This document shows positions 1 through 9,477 of a stretch of 64,000 nucleotides of DNA, in pieces. Numbering within the stretch: position 1 is the stretch's first letter; each line of letters begins with the position of its first letter. Source of the DNA: Sphaerochaeta sp. (GTDB lineage Bacteria > Spirochaetota > Spirochaetia > Sphaerochaetales > Sphaerochaetaceae); the NCBI GenBank assembly GCA_022482495.1, contig JAKVPA010000001.1:186001-250000 (forward strand). The letters are read 5' to 3'. The notes below the pieces were generated by a model. It was given only the letters and a program-made list of their open reading frames with translations. It made no database searches and was not told the origin of the DNA. The position numbers were made by a program, and so were the translations under genes.

Positions 1-1000
1 CCGTGGCCTGCCCTCTCCCGATGCCTTTCGTCTCACGGGTGATGCAGATGGAGCCGCCCCCGATGCCAACCTTGACGAAATCAGCCCCTGCGTCGGCAAG
101 AAAACGGAACCCTTCGGCGTCAACGACGTTGCCCGCCCCTACTTTCACCGAATCCCCGTAATGAGCGCGGATCCACTGCAACGTGTCCGCCTGCCACTGG
201 GAATAACCCTCGGAGGAATCGATGCACAGGCAGTCCGCCCCCGCTTCGACCAGAGCCGGGACACGCTCTGCGTAATCCCTGCTGTTGATGGCCGCTCCTA
301 CCAGGTACCGTTTGTGCTGGTCCAGCAACTCCTCAGGGTTCTCCTTGTGGCTGTCATAGTCCTTGCGGAACACGAAGTATTTCAGATGGTTCTGTTCGTC
401 GACGATCGGCAGGCTGTTCAGCTTGTGATCCCACAGGATGTCGTTCGCCTCACTGAGCGTGATGGGATCCTTGGCGTAGACCAGCTTTTCGAACGGCGTC
501 ATGAACGTGGACACTTTGGTCTCCTCGCTCATCCGGCTGGGACGCCAGTCCCTGCTGGTAACCACCCCGAGAAGCCGTCCGTTGGGGCTTCCATCCTCCG
601 TTACGGCGATGGTGGAGTGCCCGTACCGTTCCTTCAGCGCGATGATGTCCTTCAGGCTCTGGTCCGGCCGAATGTTGGAATCCGACGGCACAAACCCCGC
701 CTTGAATCCCTTCACCCTGGCCACCATGGCCGCTTCGTCGGCGACACTCTGCGAACAGTAAATGAAGGAGAGACCTCCTTCCCGAGCCAAAGCCTCGGCC
801 ATCCGCTCTCCGCTGACGCTCTGCATGCATGCCGAGACCATCGGAATGGACAGCGTGATGGGAGATGTGCCGCCCGCCGGATACTTGACCAGCGGGGTTT
901 TCAGCGAAACGTTGGCAGGCACGCAATCGCGCCCGGTATACCCGGGGATCAACAGATACTCGCCGAACGTATGGGAAGGTTCATCAAAAAAGAAGGCCAT
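1..1000 (-). CDS. guaB: IMP dehydrogenase, 3' end outside window
   Basis: Oxidises IMP to XMP with NAD+, the committed step of GMP synthesis in the cytosol. About 333 residues are visible. The N-terminal barrel start is followed by a CBS-pair insert (roughly residues 95-215), then the second half of the barrel. The catalytic loop G-G-G-S-I-C-I-T-R, whose Cys forms the covalent intermediate, lies near residue 320 just before the window edge. The G-G-G-S-I-C-I-T-R form, rather than G-P-G-S-I-C-T-T-R, is a known variant branch of the family. The start ATG at 1000 has AAGGAG about 7 bases upstream. The rest of the gene continues left of base 1. It runs codirectionally after the amylase gene with a 58-base gap. 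Confidence 0.93.
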   Translation of the reverse strand, partial: MAFFFDEPSHTFGEYLLIPGYTGRDCVPANVSLKTPLVKYPAGGTSPITLSIPMVSACMQSVSGERMAEALAREGGLSFIYCSQSVADEAAMVARVKGFKAGFVPSDSNIRPDQSLKDIIALKERYGHSTIAVTEDGSPNGRLLGVVTSRDWRPSRMSEETKVSTFMTPFEKLVYAKDPITLSEANDILWDHKLNSLPIVDEQNHLKYFVFRKDYDSHKENPEELLDQHKRYLVGAAINSRDYAERVPALVEAGADCLCIDSSEGYSQWQADTLQWIRAHYGDSVKVGAGNVVDAEGFRFLADAGADFVKVGIGGGSICITRETKGIGRGQAT

Positions 1001-1058
1001 AAACGACTCCTTAGGGGAATGGTATATGGCACGTTATTTTTACATCTTTGCAGGGAAG

Positions 1059-2897
1059 TTACAAGCGGGAGGAAAGGTGCAGCATCAGATTTTCCTTCGG
1101 CTTCAGATCCACTTCGATCCACTCACCGTGGAACGACACCTTGTCCGTCTCACGCGCCGTCTGCATGCCCAGCACGTAATTGTCCATGCGAATCCGGCAC
1201 CGCTCCTGCGAACGGTTCAAAACGGCGACGAGCGCAACCTTCCCGTCGTATCGGGCGAAAGCCACCTGCTCGGGACCGACGGCGATGAACCGCCAGGCGC
1301 CGAACGCAAGCAGATCACGGTACTCGGCCCGGTCGCGGGCGAGTTCCCGGTACAACGCGACGTACCGCTCATCCCACTTTGAGGCATCCCACTGCATGGG
1401 ATAGCGGCAATCCTCGATGGAACCGTACGGGCCTTCCAGCCCCACCTCGTCCCCGTAGTAGGTGCATGGCATGCCTGGCAGCAGGTACTGCAGCATGACG
1501 CATCCGGCGAATACGGAAAAGTCCTGTTTTCCTTTCCAGGAAAGTCTGGGGATGTCGTGGGTGTCGATCACATTGAACTGCAAAAAGCGCATCTGGCTGG
1601 GTACGGACAGCATGGCGTCGGTGATGGCGTCGGCCAGATCCCGTCCGCTGTACGGACGCGTAGGGTTGGGATCCGCGCCCCACCCACCGGAAAGATACTT
1701 GTCCGTCTCACCCATCCAGGAACGCAGCGGACGGCTGCAACCCAGATAGTTCATCGTGGCATCCCATTCGTCCCCATGGAGGTGGGAGGAGGAATCAAGC
1801 CAGTCCTCCCCGACCAGATACGCCTTGGGATTGACGGCTTTCACGCTTTCATGCACTTCTCTCCATACCTCGTGGCAGTAGTCGTCCGTGCGGGTGCGCC
1901 CCACTTCAGCCGCCACGTCCAGACGCCAGCCGTCCTGGGAGAATGGAGGCTTGAGGAAGCTCTTCAGGACGCTGTCCTCGCCTCTCCAGATGATGTCCCT
2001 GAGTTCCTTATTGCCATAGTTCAGCTGGGCAAGGGTCGGTACACCGTTCCATTTTTCCGAAGTACCGTCTTCACTGAAGTAATAATACCCCCGTTCCTTG
2101 CTCTGGGGATCGGCCACGGCTCTCTTGAACCAGGGATGCTCGATACCGGTGTGGTTGATGGAAATATCCACAACGATCCGCATCCCCTTCTGGTGGGCGG
2201 CGTCCATCAGGCGGATGAACGCCTCGTTTCCTCCCAGCTTGGGATCCACCTGGAAATAGTCGGTGCAGTCATACCGGTGGGTGGTGCGTGACGCGCCGAT
2301 CGGATTGAGATACAACGTATCGAACCCCCGCTCTTTCAGATAGTCCAGTTTCTGCTGGATGCCGGCCAGGTCCCCGTTGAAGAAATCCAGGCACCGGCCC
2401 TGTTCGAACGGGAGCGGCTTGTCGGTGAACGGATGGACCGTCACCGTACCGCCGTCAAATTGGTATTCCCCTTCTTTCGCCCCGACGCTTGCATCACCTT
2501 TGCAGAACCGGTCAGGGAAGATCTGGTAACAGGTGGAGGAAGCGACCCAGGTGGCGGCGTCCAGATCCGGTTTCAGGAAGAAGCAGTCCCGAAGGACCGG
2601 CACAGACCTGCGCACGCCCTTCTCCGAAACGTACAGATAGCTGTCTGATGTACACAGCACGAAATGCCACCAGATGCCTTCCGGATGGGAAACACACACC
2701 GTAGCGGCATACCGGTTTCCGTTTTTCACGCACGGATGATTCTCCTGACGGTCGGCAGAGAACGTCACCAGCAACACCTGCAGCACCGGACTCTCGTCGG
2801 GCACCTGGATGGACAGGGTGATCTCCTCCCCGCGTTTGGGGTACAGATTTGATACGTAGGAGCGGTTGACCCCGCTGTCGACGCCGTTTTCCCACAT
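1059..2897 (-). CDS. GH13 alpha-amylase family glucosidase (neopullulanase/maltodextrin glucosidase-like)
   Basis: 612-residue GH13 enzyme expected to hydrolyse maltodextrins. A roughly 110-residue N-terminal beta domain, as in neopullulanase and cyclomaltodextrinase, precedes the barrel. All four GH13 regions are present: D-x-x-x-N-H at 244-249, nucleophile D327 in G-W-R-L-D, acid/base E364 in V-G-E-D, and H447-D448 in T-H-D. No signal peptide is visible, so it is probably cytoplasmic and acts on imported dextrins. The start at 2897 has an AGGAGG ribosome site. It diverges from the maltodextrin ABC operon across a 139-base region holding a LacI-type palindrome, so both are probably controlled by the LacI protein at 6157. 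Exact specificity (neopullulanase, cyclomaltodextrinase, maltogenic amylase) cannot be decided here. Confidence 0.9.
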   Translation of the reverse strand: MWENGVDSGVNRSYVSNLYPKRGEEITLSIQVPDESPVLQVLLVTFSADRQENHPCVKNGNRYAATVCVSHPEGIWWHFVLCTSDSYLYVSEKGVRRSVPVLRDCFFLKPDLDAATWVASSTCYQIFPDRFCKGDASVGAKEGEYQFDGGTVTVHPFTDKPLPFEQGRCLDFFNGDLAGIQQKLDYLKERGFDTLYLNPIGASRTTHRYDCTDYFQVDPKLGGNEAFIRLMDAAHQKGMRIVVDISINHTGIEHPWFKRAVADPQSKERGYYYFSEDGTSEKWNGVPTLAQLNYGNKELRDIIWRGEDSVLKSFLKPPFSQDGWRLDVAAEVGRTRTDDYCHEVWREVHESVKAVNPKAYLVGEDWLDSSSHLHGDEWDATMNYLGCSRPLRSWMGETDKYLSGGWGADPNPTRPYSGRDLADAITDAMLSVPSQMRFLQFNVIDTHDIPRLSWKGKQDFSVFAGCVMLQYLLPGMPCTYYGDEVGLEGPYGSIEDCRYPMQWDASKWDERYVALYRELARDRAEYRDLLAFGAWRFIAVGPEQVAFARYDGKVALVAVLNRSQERCRIRMDNYVLGMQTARETDKVSFHGEWIEVDLKPKENLMLHLSSRL

Positions 2898-2953
2898 CGT
2901 TACACCTCCTGCAAAAATGTTCTATTAATATCCAAACATTTCTGGTTGACCGT

Positions 2954-2983
2954 TTTAGAAAACCGGTTTACTCTCTGTAGTAT
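2954..2983 (+). promoter_or_regulatory. Promoter with LacI-type operator for maltodextrin operon
   Basis: A plausible -35 (TTTAGA, 2954-2959) and -10 (TAGTAT, 2978-2983) are separated by 18 bases. The perfect palindrome AAACCGGTTT (2960-2969), with the central CG typical of LacI-family operators, lies between them, where a bound repressor would block RNA polymerase. The assignment to the LacI protein at 6157 is inference. Confidence 0.5.
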
Positions 2984-3036
2984 ACACCAGAATTGAACAG
3001 GATTCAATCTGGGAAATTGGGAAAAGGAGTAGTCAA

Positions 3037-4404
3037 ATGAAAAAGACACTTGTGATCGCATTGCTGTGCGTAGCCATGGTGGGCTCTGTCTTCGCGCAGG
3101 GCGCCAGCGAAAGCACGGCTTCTTCCGCCTCTGCGGCGAAGGAAGTGTACTTCCTGAACTTCAAACCGGAAATCGCAGACGTATATACGCAGAAGGTAGC
3201 TCCTGCATTCGAGGCCGAGACCGGCATCAAGCTGAAGGTCGTCACCGCCGCCAGCGGCACCTACGCCCAGACGCTGAAGAGCGAAATGGCGAAGAACAAC
3301 CCGCCGGTGATCTTCCAGACCAACGGACCGGTTGGCTTGGCCGAAAACCTGGACTCCACCGCAGATCTGAAGAACACCGGCTTCTACCAGTTGCTGGGTG
3401 ACAAGAGCATGGCGCTGACCAATGGCGACCAGGTTCTTGCGATCCCGTACGCCGTCGAAGGCTATGGCATCATCTACAACGACGCCATCATGCGCAAGTA
3501 CTTCGCGCTGGCCGACAAGGCGGTGTCCATCAGCAGTGCAGAAGAGATCAAAGACTTCGCTACGTTGAAAGCGGTGGTCGAGGACATGACCAAGCACAAG
3601 AGCCAGCTGGGAATCGAGGGAGTCTTCGCTTCCACGTCCCTGTCAGCCGGCAACCAGTGGAGATGGCAAACCCACCTTGTGAACGTTCCGTTGTACTATG
3701 AGTTCGCCGAAAACAAGAACTATGACAACGCAGTGCTCGCGGGACTGGCTTCCAGCACCATCACGTTCAAGTATGGGAAGAACTTCCAGAACATCTTTGA
3801 CCTGTACCTGCAGAACAGTCTGACCAAACCGGGTCTGCTCGGTTCCAAGAGCGTGGATGATTCCATGGCCGAGTTCGCCCTTGGCAAGGTCGCCATGGTG
3901 CAGAACGGCAACTGGGGCGCCAGCCAGATTCTTGGAGTGAAGGGCAACACCGTCGCCAATGACGACATCAAGTTCCTGCCGATCTACATGGGGATCGACG
4001 GCGAATCCAGCCGCGGGCTTTGCGTCGGAACAGAGAACTATCTGTGCATCAACAAGAACGTCTCGGCCGATACCCAGAAGTACGCCGACCAGTTCCTCAC
4101 CTGGCTGTTCTCTTCGGACACCGGCAAGAAGATCGTCAAGGAAGACTTGATGTTCATCACGCCGTTCAACAGCTTCAAGGAAGACGAGATGCCCACCGAC
4201 CCGCTTGCCAAACAGGTGGTCCAGTGGATGAACAAACCGGGAGTCTCCTCGATTCCTTGGGCGTTCGCCGCGATTCCTTCCGAAGAGTGGAAGAACAGTT
4301 TCGGCGCCGCGCTGCTTGAGTATGCCCAGGGCCAGAAGAGCTGGGACCAGGTCAGCAAGGTCGCTGTCGACCAGTGGGCGAGCGAGTACAAGCTCACGCA
4401 CTGA
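3037..4404 (+). CDS. Maltodextrin/sugar ABC transporter substrate-binding protein
   Basis: 455-residue family 1 extracellular solute-binding protein. An N-terminal signal peptide (K-K then a hydrophobic run ending V-F-A-Q) is followed by the A-S-E-S low-complexity linker common in spirochaetal binding proteins. Substrate is inferred from context as maltodextrin or related glucan: a GH13 amylase diverges from it, and malQ and a LacI regulator follow downstream. AAGGAG precedes the ATG at 3037. A strong intrinsic terminator immediately follows the stop, so this gene is probably expressed well above its permease partners. Confidence 0.9.
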   Translation: MKKTLVIALLCVAMVGSVFAQGASESTASSASAAKEVYFLNFKPEIADVYTQKVAPAFEAETGIKLKVVTAASGTYAQTLKSEMAKNNPPVIFQTNGPVGLAENLDSTADLKNTGFYQLLGDKSMALTNGDQVLAIPYAVEGYGIIYNDAIMRKYFALADKAVSISSAEEIKDFATLKAVVEDMTKHKSQLGIEGVFASTSLSAGNQWRWQTHLVNVPLYYEFAENKNYDNAVLAGLASSTITFKYGKNFQNIFDLYLQNSLTKPGLLGSKSVDDSMAEFALGKVAMVQNGNWGASQILGVKGNTVANDDIKFLPIYMGIDGESSRGLCVGTENYLCINKNVSADTQKYADQFLTWLFSSDTGKKIVKEDLMFITPFNSFKEDEMPTDPLAKQVVQWMNKPGVSSIPWAFAAIPSEEWKNSFGAALLEYAQGQKSWDQVSKVAVDQWASEYKLTH

Positions 4405-4416
4405 GGGAGAACCCGA

Positions 4417-4448
4417 GGTCGTCCCTTCGGGGACGGCCTTTCTTTTTT
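4417..4448 (+). terminator. Partial intrinsic terminator between binding protein and permeases
   Basis: A 9-bp stem (4417-4425 with 4430-4438, one G-U pair) is capped by a TTCG tetraloop closed by C-G and followed by a T-rich tract (4439-4448). It sits 13 bases after the binding-protein stop and 20 bases before the next start. This is the usual arrangement for attenuating expression of the membrane components. Confidence 0.85.
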
Positions 4449-4468
4449 GTTTCCCAAAGGGGGTTTTC

Positions 4469-5311
4469 ATGCAAAGAGCGTTGAAACGTTATTTCACGCT
4501 GTTCGCGCTGCCAGGTTTGATCTGTTTTTGCCTGGCGTTCCTCATCCCGATGATCCTCGGGGTCATCCTGTCATTCTGCAAATTCACCAACCTGACCAAC
4601 GCAAAGTTTGTCGGGCTGTCCAACTACGCAAAGATGTTCGTGGATGGCAACTTCGGCCACGCGTTCGGCTTCACCGTGCTGTTCACCATCGTCAGCATGG
4701 CGACCATCAACGTCATCGCGTTCGCCTTGGCAATGCTTTTGACCCGTGGCATCAAGGGCACCAACGTGTTCCGCACGATCTTCTTCATGCCCAACCTGAT
4801 CGGCGGCATCGTGCTGGGATGGATCTGGCAGGTCATTCTGAACGGTATTTTGATGAAAAGCGGGGTGACGTTGGTCAGTGACGCCAAATATGGCTTCTGG
4901 GGCTTGGTCATCTTGATGAATTGGCAGAATGTCGGTTACATGATGGTCATTTACATCGCCGGCATCCAGAACATCTCCAGCGATCTGATCGAGGCTGCGG
5001 AGATTGACGGGGCCGGCAAGGGGACGATGCTCCGGCACGTGATCATCCCCAGCGTGATGCCGTCCATCACCATCTGCACGTTCCTCACGCTGACCAACGG
5101 CTTCAAGCTGTTCGACCAGAACCTCGCCTTGACGGCCGGGGATCCGGGGAAGAAGAGCGAGATGCTGGCGCTGAACATCTACAATACGTTCTACGGCAGA
5201 AGTGGATTTGAGGGCGTGGGACAGGCAAAAGCGGTGCTGTTCACCATCATCGTCGCCTTGATCGCCCTGACCCAGCTCAGGGTCACCCGGAGCAAGGAGG
5301 TGGAATCATGA
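4469..5311 (+). CDS. Sugar ABC transporter permease (MalF/UgpA type)
   Basis: 280-residue inner-membrane permease with six predicted membrane segments and the binding-protein-dependent transport EAA loop (E-A-A-E-I-D-G-A-G near residue 190), which contacts the ATPase. The start at 4469 follows an AAAGGGGG ribosome site; an upstream in-frame extension runs into the preceding terminator and is rejected. It overlaps the next permease by 4 bases (ATGA). No ATPase gene is in this operon, so a shared MsmK/MalK-type ATPase encoded elsewhere is likely. Confidence 0.9.
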   Translation: MQRALKRYFTLFALPGLICFCLAFLIPMILGVILSFCKFTNLTNAKFVGLSNYAKMFVDGNFGHAFGFTVLFTIVSMATINVIAFALAMLLTRGIKGTNVFRTIFFMPNLIGGIVLGWIWQVILNGILMKSGVTLVSDAKYGFWGLVILMNWQNVGYMMVIYIAGIQNISSDLIEAAEIDGAGKGTMLRHVIIPSVMPSITICTFLTLTNGFKLFDQNLALTAGDPGKKSEMLALNIYNTFYGRSGFEGVGQAKAVLFTIIVALIALTQLRVTRSKEVES

Positions 5312-6153
5312 ACGTCCAAACCAAAGGCTCCCGCGTTTCGCGGATCATTCTGTTTGTCGTGCTGGTGGCGCTTGCCGCGTTGTTCCTCGCCCCGATCTTC
5401 ATCGTGTTCATGAACTCGTTCAAGAGCAAGCTGTACATCTCCAACGAACCATTCGTGTTTCCCAACACCGATACGTATACCGGCAGTGAGAACTACGTCA
5501 CCGGCGTCATGAAGACACAGTTCTTCCGCGCCTTCGGATACTCGCTGTTCATCACCGTCTTCTCCGTACTGGGCATCGCGCTGGTGACCAGCATGCTGGC
5601 ATGGTACATAACCCGGGTGAAGAGCAAGTTCACCTCGTTCGTCTACTATCTCTTGGTCTTCTCCATGATCGTCCCGTTCCAGATGGTGATGTTCACCATG
5701 AGCAAGATGGCCAACATGCTCCACCTGGACAATCCGGTGGGCATCATCGTGCTGTACATCGGGTTCGGGTGCGGCATGTCCAGCTTCATGTTCAGCGGAT
5801 TCATCAAGAGCATTCCGCTGGCCCTGGAGGAAGCCGCCATGATCGACGGAGCCGGCCCGGTACGCACCTTCTTCCAGGTGGTGTTCCCGATGCTCAAGCC
5901 GACGGCCATCACCGTCTCGATCCTCAACGCCATGTGGGTGTGGAACGATTACCTCCTCCCCTACCTGACCATCGGCAACGACTACAAGACGATTCCGGTG
6001 GCCATCCAGTACCTGCGCGGCGGATACGGTTCGGTGGATATGGGAGCCATGATGGCCATGCTGGTGCTGGCGATGATTCCAATCATCCTATTTTATTTCT
6101 CCGCGCAACGGTTCATCATCAAGGGTGTTGTTGCCGGCGCGGTGAAGGGGTAA
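5308..6153 (+). CDS. Sugar ABC transporter permease (MalG/UgpE type)
   Basis: 281-residue second permease of the maltodextrin importer. It has an N-terminal membrane anchor, a periplasmic stretch, then five more hydrophobic segments. The EAA loop reads E-E-A-A-M-I-D-G-A-G. The C-terminus (V-A-G-A-V-K-G) is typical of MalG-like subunits. AAGGAGGTG precedes the ATG. It ends three bases before the LacI regulator gene, so all are one transcript. Confidence 0.9.
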   Translation: MNVQTKGSRVSRIILFVVLVALAALFLAPIFIVFMNSFKSKLYISNEPFVFPNTDTYTGSENYVTGVMKTQFFRAFGYSLFITVFSVLGIALVTSMLAWYITRVKSKFTSFVYYLLVFSMIVPFQMVMFTMSKMANMLHLDNPVGIIVLYIGFGCGMSSFMFSGFIKSIPLALEEAAMIDGAGPVRTFFQVVFPMLKPTAITVSILNAMWVWNDYLLPYLTIGNDYKTIPVAIQYLRGGYGSVDMGAMMAMLVLAMIPIILFYFSAQRFIIKGVVAGAVKG

Positions 6154-6156
6154 ACC

Positions 6157-7209
6157 ATGACACAGGGAAAACGACCGACAATCAAGGACATCGCCCAGGA
6201 GTCCGGATATTCGAAAACCGCAGTCTCTTTCGCGTTCAACGAGCCGTCACGTATCAGTGCGAAGGCCCGCGCCCAGATCTTGGAGGTCGCCAACCGCCTT
6301 GGGTATATTCCTGACCCGATGGCACGAAACTTCAGCTTGCGCAAGCATATGTCCGTCGGGTTTCTCCTTCCCCAGGATGTGATGTACTCGTTGGGGAATC
6401 CCTATGTCGGGGAAGTGGTCGAAGGGATCGGGATGGTGTGCCAGAAACATGGCTACACCCTGACTTTGATCCCTCCGCTGGAAGGAAGCATCGTCCAGGC
6501 GGTGCGCAATGCCGCCGTGGATGGCTTGATCGCCCTGGGGATGAAAGTGGGCATGGATATCGTCGACATCCTCAACGCACGGAAAGTCCCGTACGTGACG
6601 ATCGACGGAACGCCTTCCGCCGAAATGCCCAGCGTGAACATCCAGGACAGCGAAGCCGCCTACCAGTTGATGGATGCCGTCCTGACGGCAGGCCACAAGG
6701 ACATCGCCATCGTCAGCCTGACGGCGGCGGCCTTCAGTGATGATTCCGACGAGGATTCCGTCCCCCGCAAACGAATCCGCGGTTTTGAGAAAGCGTTCTC
6801 CGAGCGGTGGATGGACATCAACGATCCACGGCACATCCAGCAGTTCGTCAGTGAGTGCACGTTCACCGACGGCATGGATGTCGGTCGGAAGATCGCGTCG
6901 CAGCCCAATCTCCCTACCTGCGTGGTGACGATGAGCGACATCGTCGCCATCGGGTGCATCTCGGCGTTCCAGGAACGGGGATTGAACGTGCCCGATGACA
7001 TTTCCGTCGTCGGTTTTGACAATGATGTGGCCTCTCGTATCATCCGGCCGGCACTGACCACCATCGACCAACCGGCGCTTGAAAAAGGCGCCATGGCGGC
7101 GGAAGCGTTGTTCCGGATGATCAACGGGGAACATTTGGGAAACGTACGGATGGAGATCCCGTTCCACTTGGTGAAGCGGGAAAGTCTGGCGGGACCAAGG
7201 AAAGCATAA
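6157..7209 (+). CDS. LacI-family transcriptional regulator
   Basis: 350-residue repressor with an N-terminal LacI helix-turn-helix (T-I-K-D-I-A-x-x-x-G-Y-S-x-x-x-V-S, residues about 8-25) and a periplasmic-binding-protein-like sugar sensor domain. It probably recognises the AAACCGGTTT palindrome upstream of the operon and responds to a maltooligosaccharide. Located between the permeases and malQ with 3-base and 2-base gaps, so it would be autoregulated if the operon promoter is its target. Confidence 0.9.
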   Translation: MTQGKRPTIKDIAQESGYSKTAVSFAFNEPSRISAKARAQILEVANRLGYIPDPMARNFSLRKHMSVGFLLPQDVMYSLGNPYVGEVVEGIGMVCQKHGYTLTLIPPLEGSIVQAVRNAAVDGLIALGMKVGMDIVDILNARKVPYVTIDGTPSAEMPSVNIQDSEAAYQLMDAVLTAGHKDIAIVSLTAAAFSDDSDEDSVPRKRIRGFEKAFSERWMDINDPRHIQQFVSECTFTDGMDVGRKIASQPNLPTCVVTMSDIVAIGCISAFQERGLNVPDDISVVGFDNDVASRIIRPALTTIDQPALEKGAMAAEALFRMINGEHLGNVRMEIPFHLVKRESLAGPRKA

Positions 7210-7211
7210 TC

Positions 7212-8723
7212 ATGGACAGCAAAAAGCAACGATTTTCAGGGGTGCTGCTGCACCCGACCAGTTTGTATACCCCGTATGGCATCGGGGATTTCGGACCGGC
7301 GGCGTACGGCTTTGTCCGTTCCCTCACCCACGTCGGGGTAAAACTGTGGCAAGTATTGCCATTAGGGCCTACAGGCTACGGCAACAGCCCATACGCTGCG
7401 CGTTCCTCCTTCGCCGGCAACGAGCTGATGATCAGTCCCGAACTGTTGGTACGGGAAGGGTGGCTCTCTGCTTTGGACATCGAGCAACATCCCTCATTCC
7501 CCGACGGGAAGGTGGACTACAACGCGGTGATCCGCTGGAAGCTTCCCCTGCTGAAACGGGCGGCCAAGGAATTCCTCACCACCGATTCCGTGCAGGAAGA
7601 CTTTGGACGCTTCTGTGAGGAAAACAGCGACTGGCTGGATGACTACGCCCTGTTTATGGTGGAGTACGAGCAGTATCAGGATGCCCGGTGGTTCTCCCAC
7701 TGGGATCCCAAGGTGGCCCATCGCGACCCGGTGGCGCTTGCCCACATCGAGGAGGAGCATACCGAGGAGATCGAGGTGTGGAAAGCGCTGCAGTATCTGT
7801 ACGAACGGCAGTGGCTCAGCCTGAAACGGTTTGCCAACGAAGCGGGCGTTGAGATCATCGGGGACATTCCCATCTTCGTCGCCAGCGACAGCGCCGACAC
7901 GTGGAGCCACATTGATCTGTTCCAGACGGATGCCAACGGACGATACCGGAAGGTCTCCGGCGTTCCTCCTGATTGTTTCTGCGCGACCGGACAGCTGTGG
8001 GGCAACCCGATCTACGACTGGGAAAAGATGAAGAAAAACGGATACGCCTGGTGGATCCGGCGCCTGAAGCGGCTTGCGTCCCACACCGATTACATCAGGA
8101 TCGACCATTTCCGGGGATTCGAGTCCTACTGGAGCGTTCCGGCGGGAGACAAGACGGCGGAACATGGCGTCTGGGTCAAAGGGCCAGGCCAGTCGTTTTT
8201 CGACGCGGTGCGCGCCCAGTTGCCGAACCTGAAGATCATCGCGGAGGATCTGGGATTCATGACGCCGGAAGTGGAGAAACTTCGGGATGACAACGACTAC
8301 CCCGGCATGCGGATCGCCACGTTCGGCTTCAACCGCAAGCCGGATGGCACTTTTGACGCTGAGGACACCTTCCTCCCCCACAACTATGGATACCGTGCCG
8401 TCGTCTATCCCGGCACTCACGACAACGATACCATCAAGGGATGGTTCGACAAGCTGGGAAAGGAAGACCAGTCCATGGTGATGGGATATCTGGGTTGCGC
8501 CGCTGAGGAAGTCCCCCATGCGTTGGTACGCGCCCTGATGGCCAGCCACGCCGAGTTCGCCATCTTCCAGCTCCAGGACATCCTGGGACTGGGCAGCGAA
8601 GCGCGGATGAACACTCCTTCCACCTGCGGAGACCAGAACTGGTCATGGCAGTTGGGAGAAAAAGACAACATCGAGCCTCCGTTGCAGTGGTTCCACCAGC
8701 TGGTGAAGTGGTACGGAAGATAA
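7212..8723 (+). CDS. malQ: 4-alpha-glucanotransferase (amylomaltase)
   Basis: 503-residue GH77 enzyme that transfers maltooligosaccharide segments between glucans, releasing glucose. The N-terminal signature G-V-L-L-H-P-T-S-L with P-Y-G-I-G is present. Catalytic residues are visible: nucleophile D298 in R-I-D-H-F-R-G, acid/base E345 in A-E-D-L-G, and the T-H-D-N-D motif near residue 406. Length matches bacterial MalQ. Last gene of the maltodextrin operon. Confidence 0.96.
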   Translation: MDSKKQRFSGVLLHPTSLYTPYGIGDFGPAAYGFVRSLTHVGVKLWQVLPLGPTGYGNSPYAARSSFAGNELMISPELLVREGWLSALDIEQHPSFPDGKVDYNAVIRWKLPLLKRAAKEFLTTDSVQEDFGRFCEENSDWLDDYALFMVEYEQYQDARWFSHWDPKVAHRDPVALAHIEEEHTEEIEVWKALQYLYERQWLSLKRFANEAGVEIIGDIPIFVASDSADTWSHIDLFQTDANGRYRKVSGVPPDCFCATGQLWGNPIYDWEKMKKNGYAWWIRRLKRLASHTDYIRIDHFRGFESYWSVPAGDKTAEHGVWVKGPGQSFFDAVRAQLPNLKIIAEDLGFMTPEVEKLRDDNDYPGMRIATFGFNRKPDGTFDAEDTFLPHNYGYRAVVYPGTHDNDTIKGWFDKLGKEDQSMVMGYLGCAAEEVPHALVRALMASHAEFAIFQLQDILGLGSEARMNTPSTCGDQNWSWQLGEKDNIEPPLQWFHQLVKWYGR

Positions 8724-8726
8724 AAT

Positions 8727-8748
8727 GACGGCCGGGAAACCGGCCGTC
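8727..8748. terminator. Hairpin between convergent malQ and adk
   Basis: A perfect 9-bp GC-rich stem (8727-8735 with 8740-8748) has a GAAA tetraloop in the 34-base gap between the stops of malQ and adk. The T-tract is short in both directions (ATTTTA on the minus strand), so it probably serves as a weak bidirectional terminator. Confidence 0.65.
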
Positions 8749-8757
8749 TGAAGCACG

Positions 8758-9387
8758 TTATTTTTTCAGTTTCTTGACCAACGCGTCGGTGATGGCATGC
8801 GCTTCACCGGACGCGTCAAGGTCGATGATCAAGCCTTTGGCACGATAGTAGTTGATCAACGGTTCAGTCGAGGTGGCGTACACCTCCAGCCGATGTGCGA
8901 TCGCTTCCGGCTTGTCATCATCCCGCTGGATCAACGGCTCCCCGGTATCATCATCGATTCCCTCTTTCTTGGGAGGGTTGTACAGGATGTGGTACGTCCG
9001 GCCGGTGCTCTTGCAGACCCGGCGTCCGGAAAGCCGTTTGATGATCACGTCATCCGGAACGACGAAGTTCACCACCGCATCAACGTGGCTCATCGCGCCC
9101 AGCGCGTCCGCCTGGGGTATGGTGCGGGGAAAGCCGTCCAGGATGTACCCTTTCTTGGCATCCGCTTCAGAGAGGCGGTTCTTCACCATGGCGATGGTCA
9201 CTTCATCCGGCACAAGGCCACCGGAAGCAAGGATTGATTTGACCTGCTTGCCCAGTTCCGTTTCATTCTTGATGTTCGCCCTGAACAGATCTCCCGTGGA
9301 GATGTGGGGAATGCCCAGGATATCCTTCGCCAGTTCCGCTATCGTACCCTTCCCCGCTCCGGGAGGGCCAAGAAACACAAGATTCAT
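8758..9387 (-). CDS. adk: Adenylate kinase
   Basis: 209-residue nucleotide kinase catalysing ATP + AMP = 2 ADP. The P-loop G-P-P-G-A-G-K-G-T is at residues 7-15, followed by D-G-F-P-R-T (AMP binding) and a long-type LID domain starting G-R-R-V-C. The start at 9387 (M-N-L-V-F-L-G) has GGAG upstream; a longer in-frame extension is antisense to the neighbouring gene and is rejected. It diverges from the uracil phosphoribosyltransferase gene. Confidence 0.96.
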   Translation of the reverse strand: MNLVFLGPPGAGKGTIAELAKDILGIPHISTGDLFRANIKNETELGKQVKSILASGGLVPDEVTIAMVKNRLSEADAKKGYILDGFPRTIPQADALGAMSHVDAVVNFVVPDDVIIKRLSGRRVCKSTGRTYHILYNPPKKEGIDDDTGEPLIQRDDDKPEAIAHRLEVYATSTEPLINYYRAKGLIIDLDASGEAHAITDALVKKLKK

Positions 9388-9477
9388 CTTTTTTCGCTCC
9401 TTGTCCAAATCATACCAAAAGAGGGTTTGCGTTAAAAGGGCAACTGAGGTAGTATTTCCGGTTGAGGAGTCAATACC

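Noticed and set aside
161-1288. 375-codon open frame on the plus strand
   Set aside because: Lies opposite the IMP dehydrogenase gene, whose catalytic loop and CBS region are clear on the minus strand.
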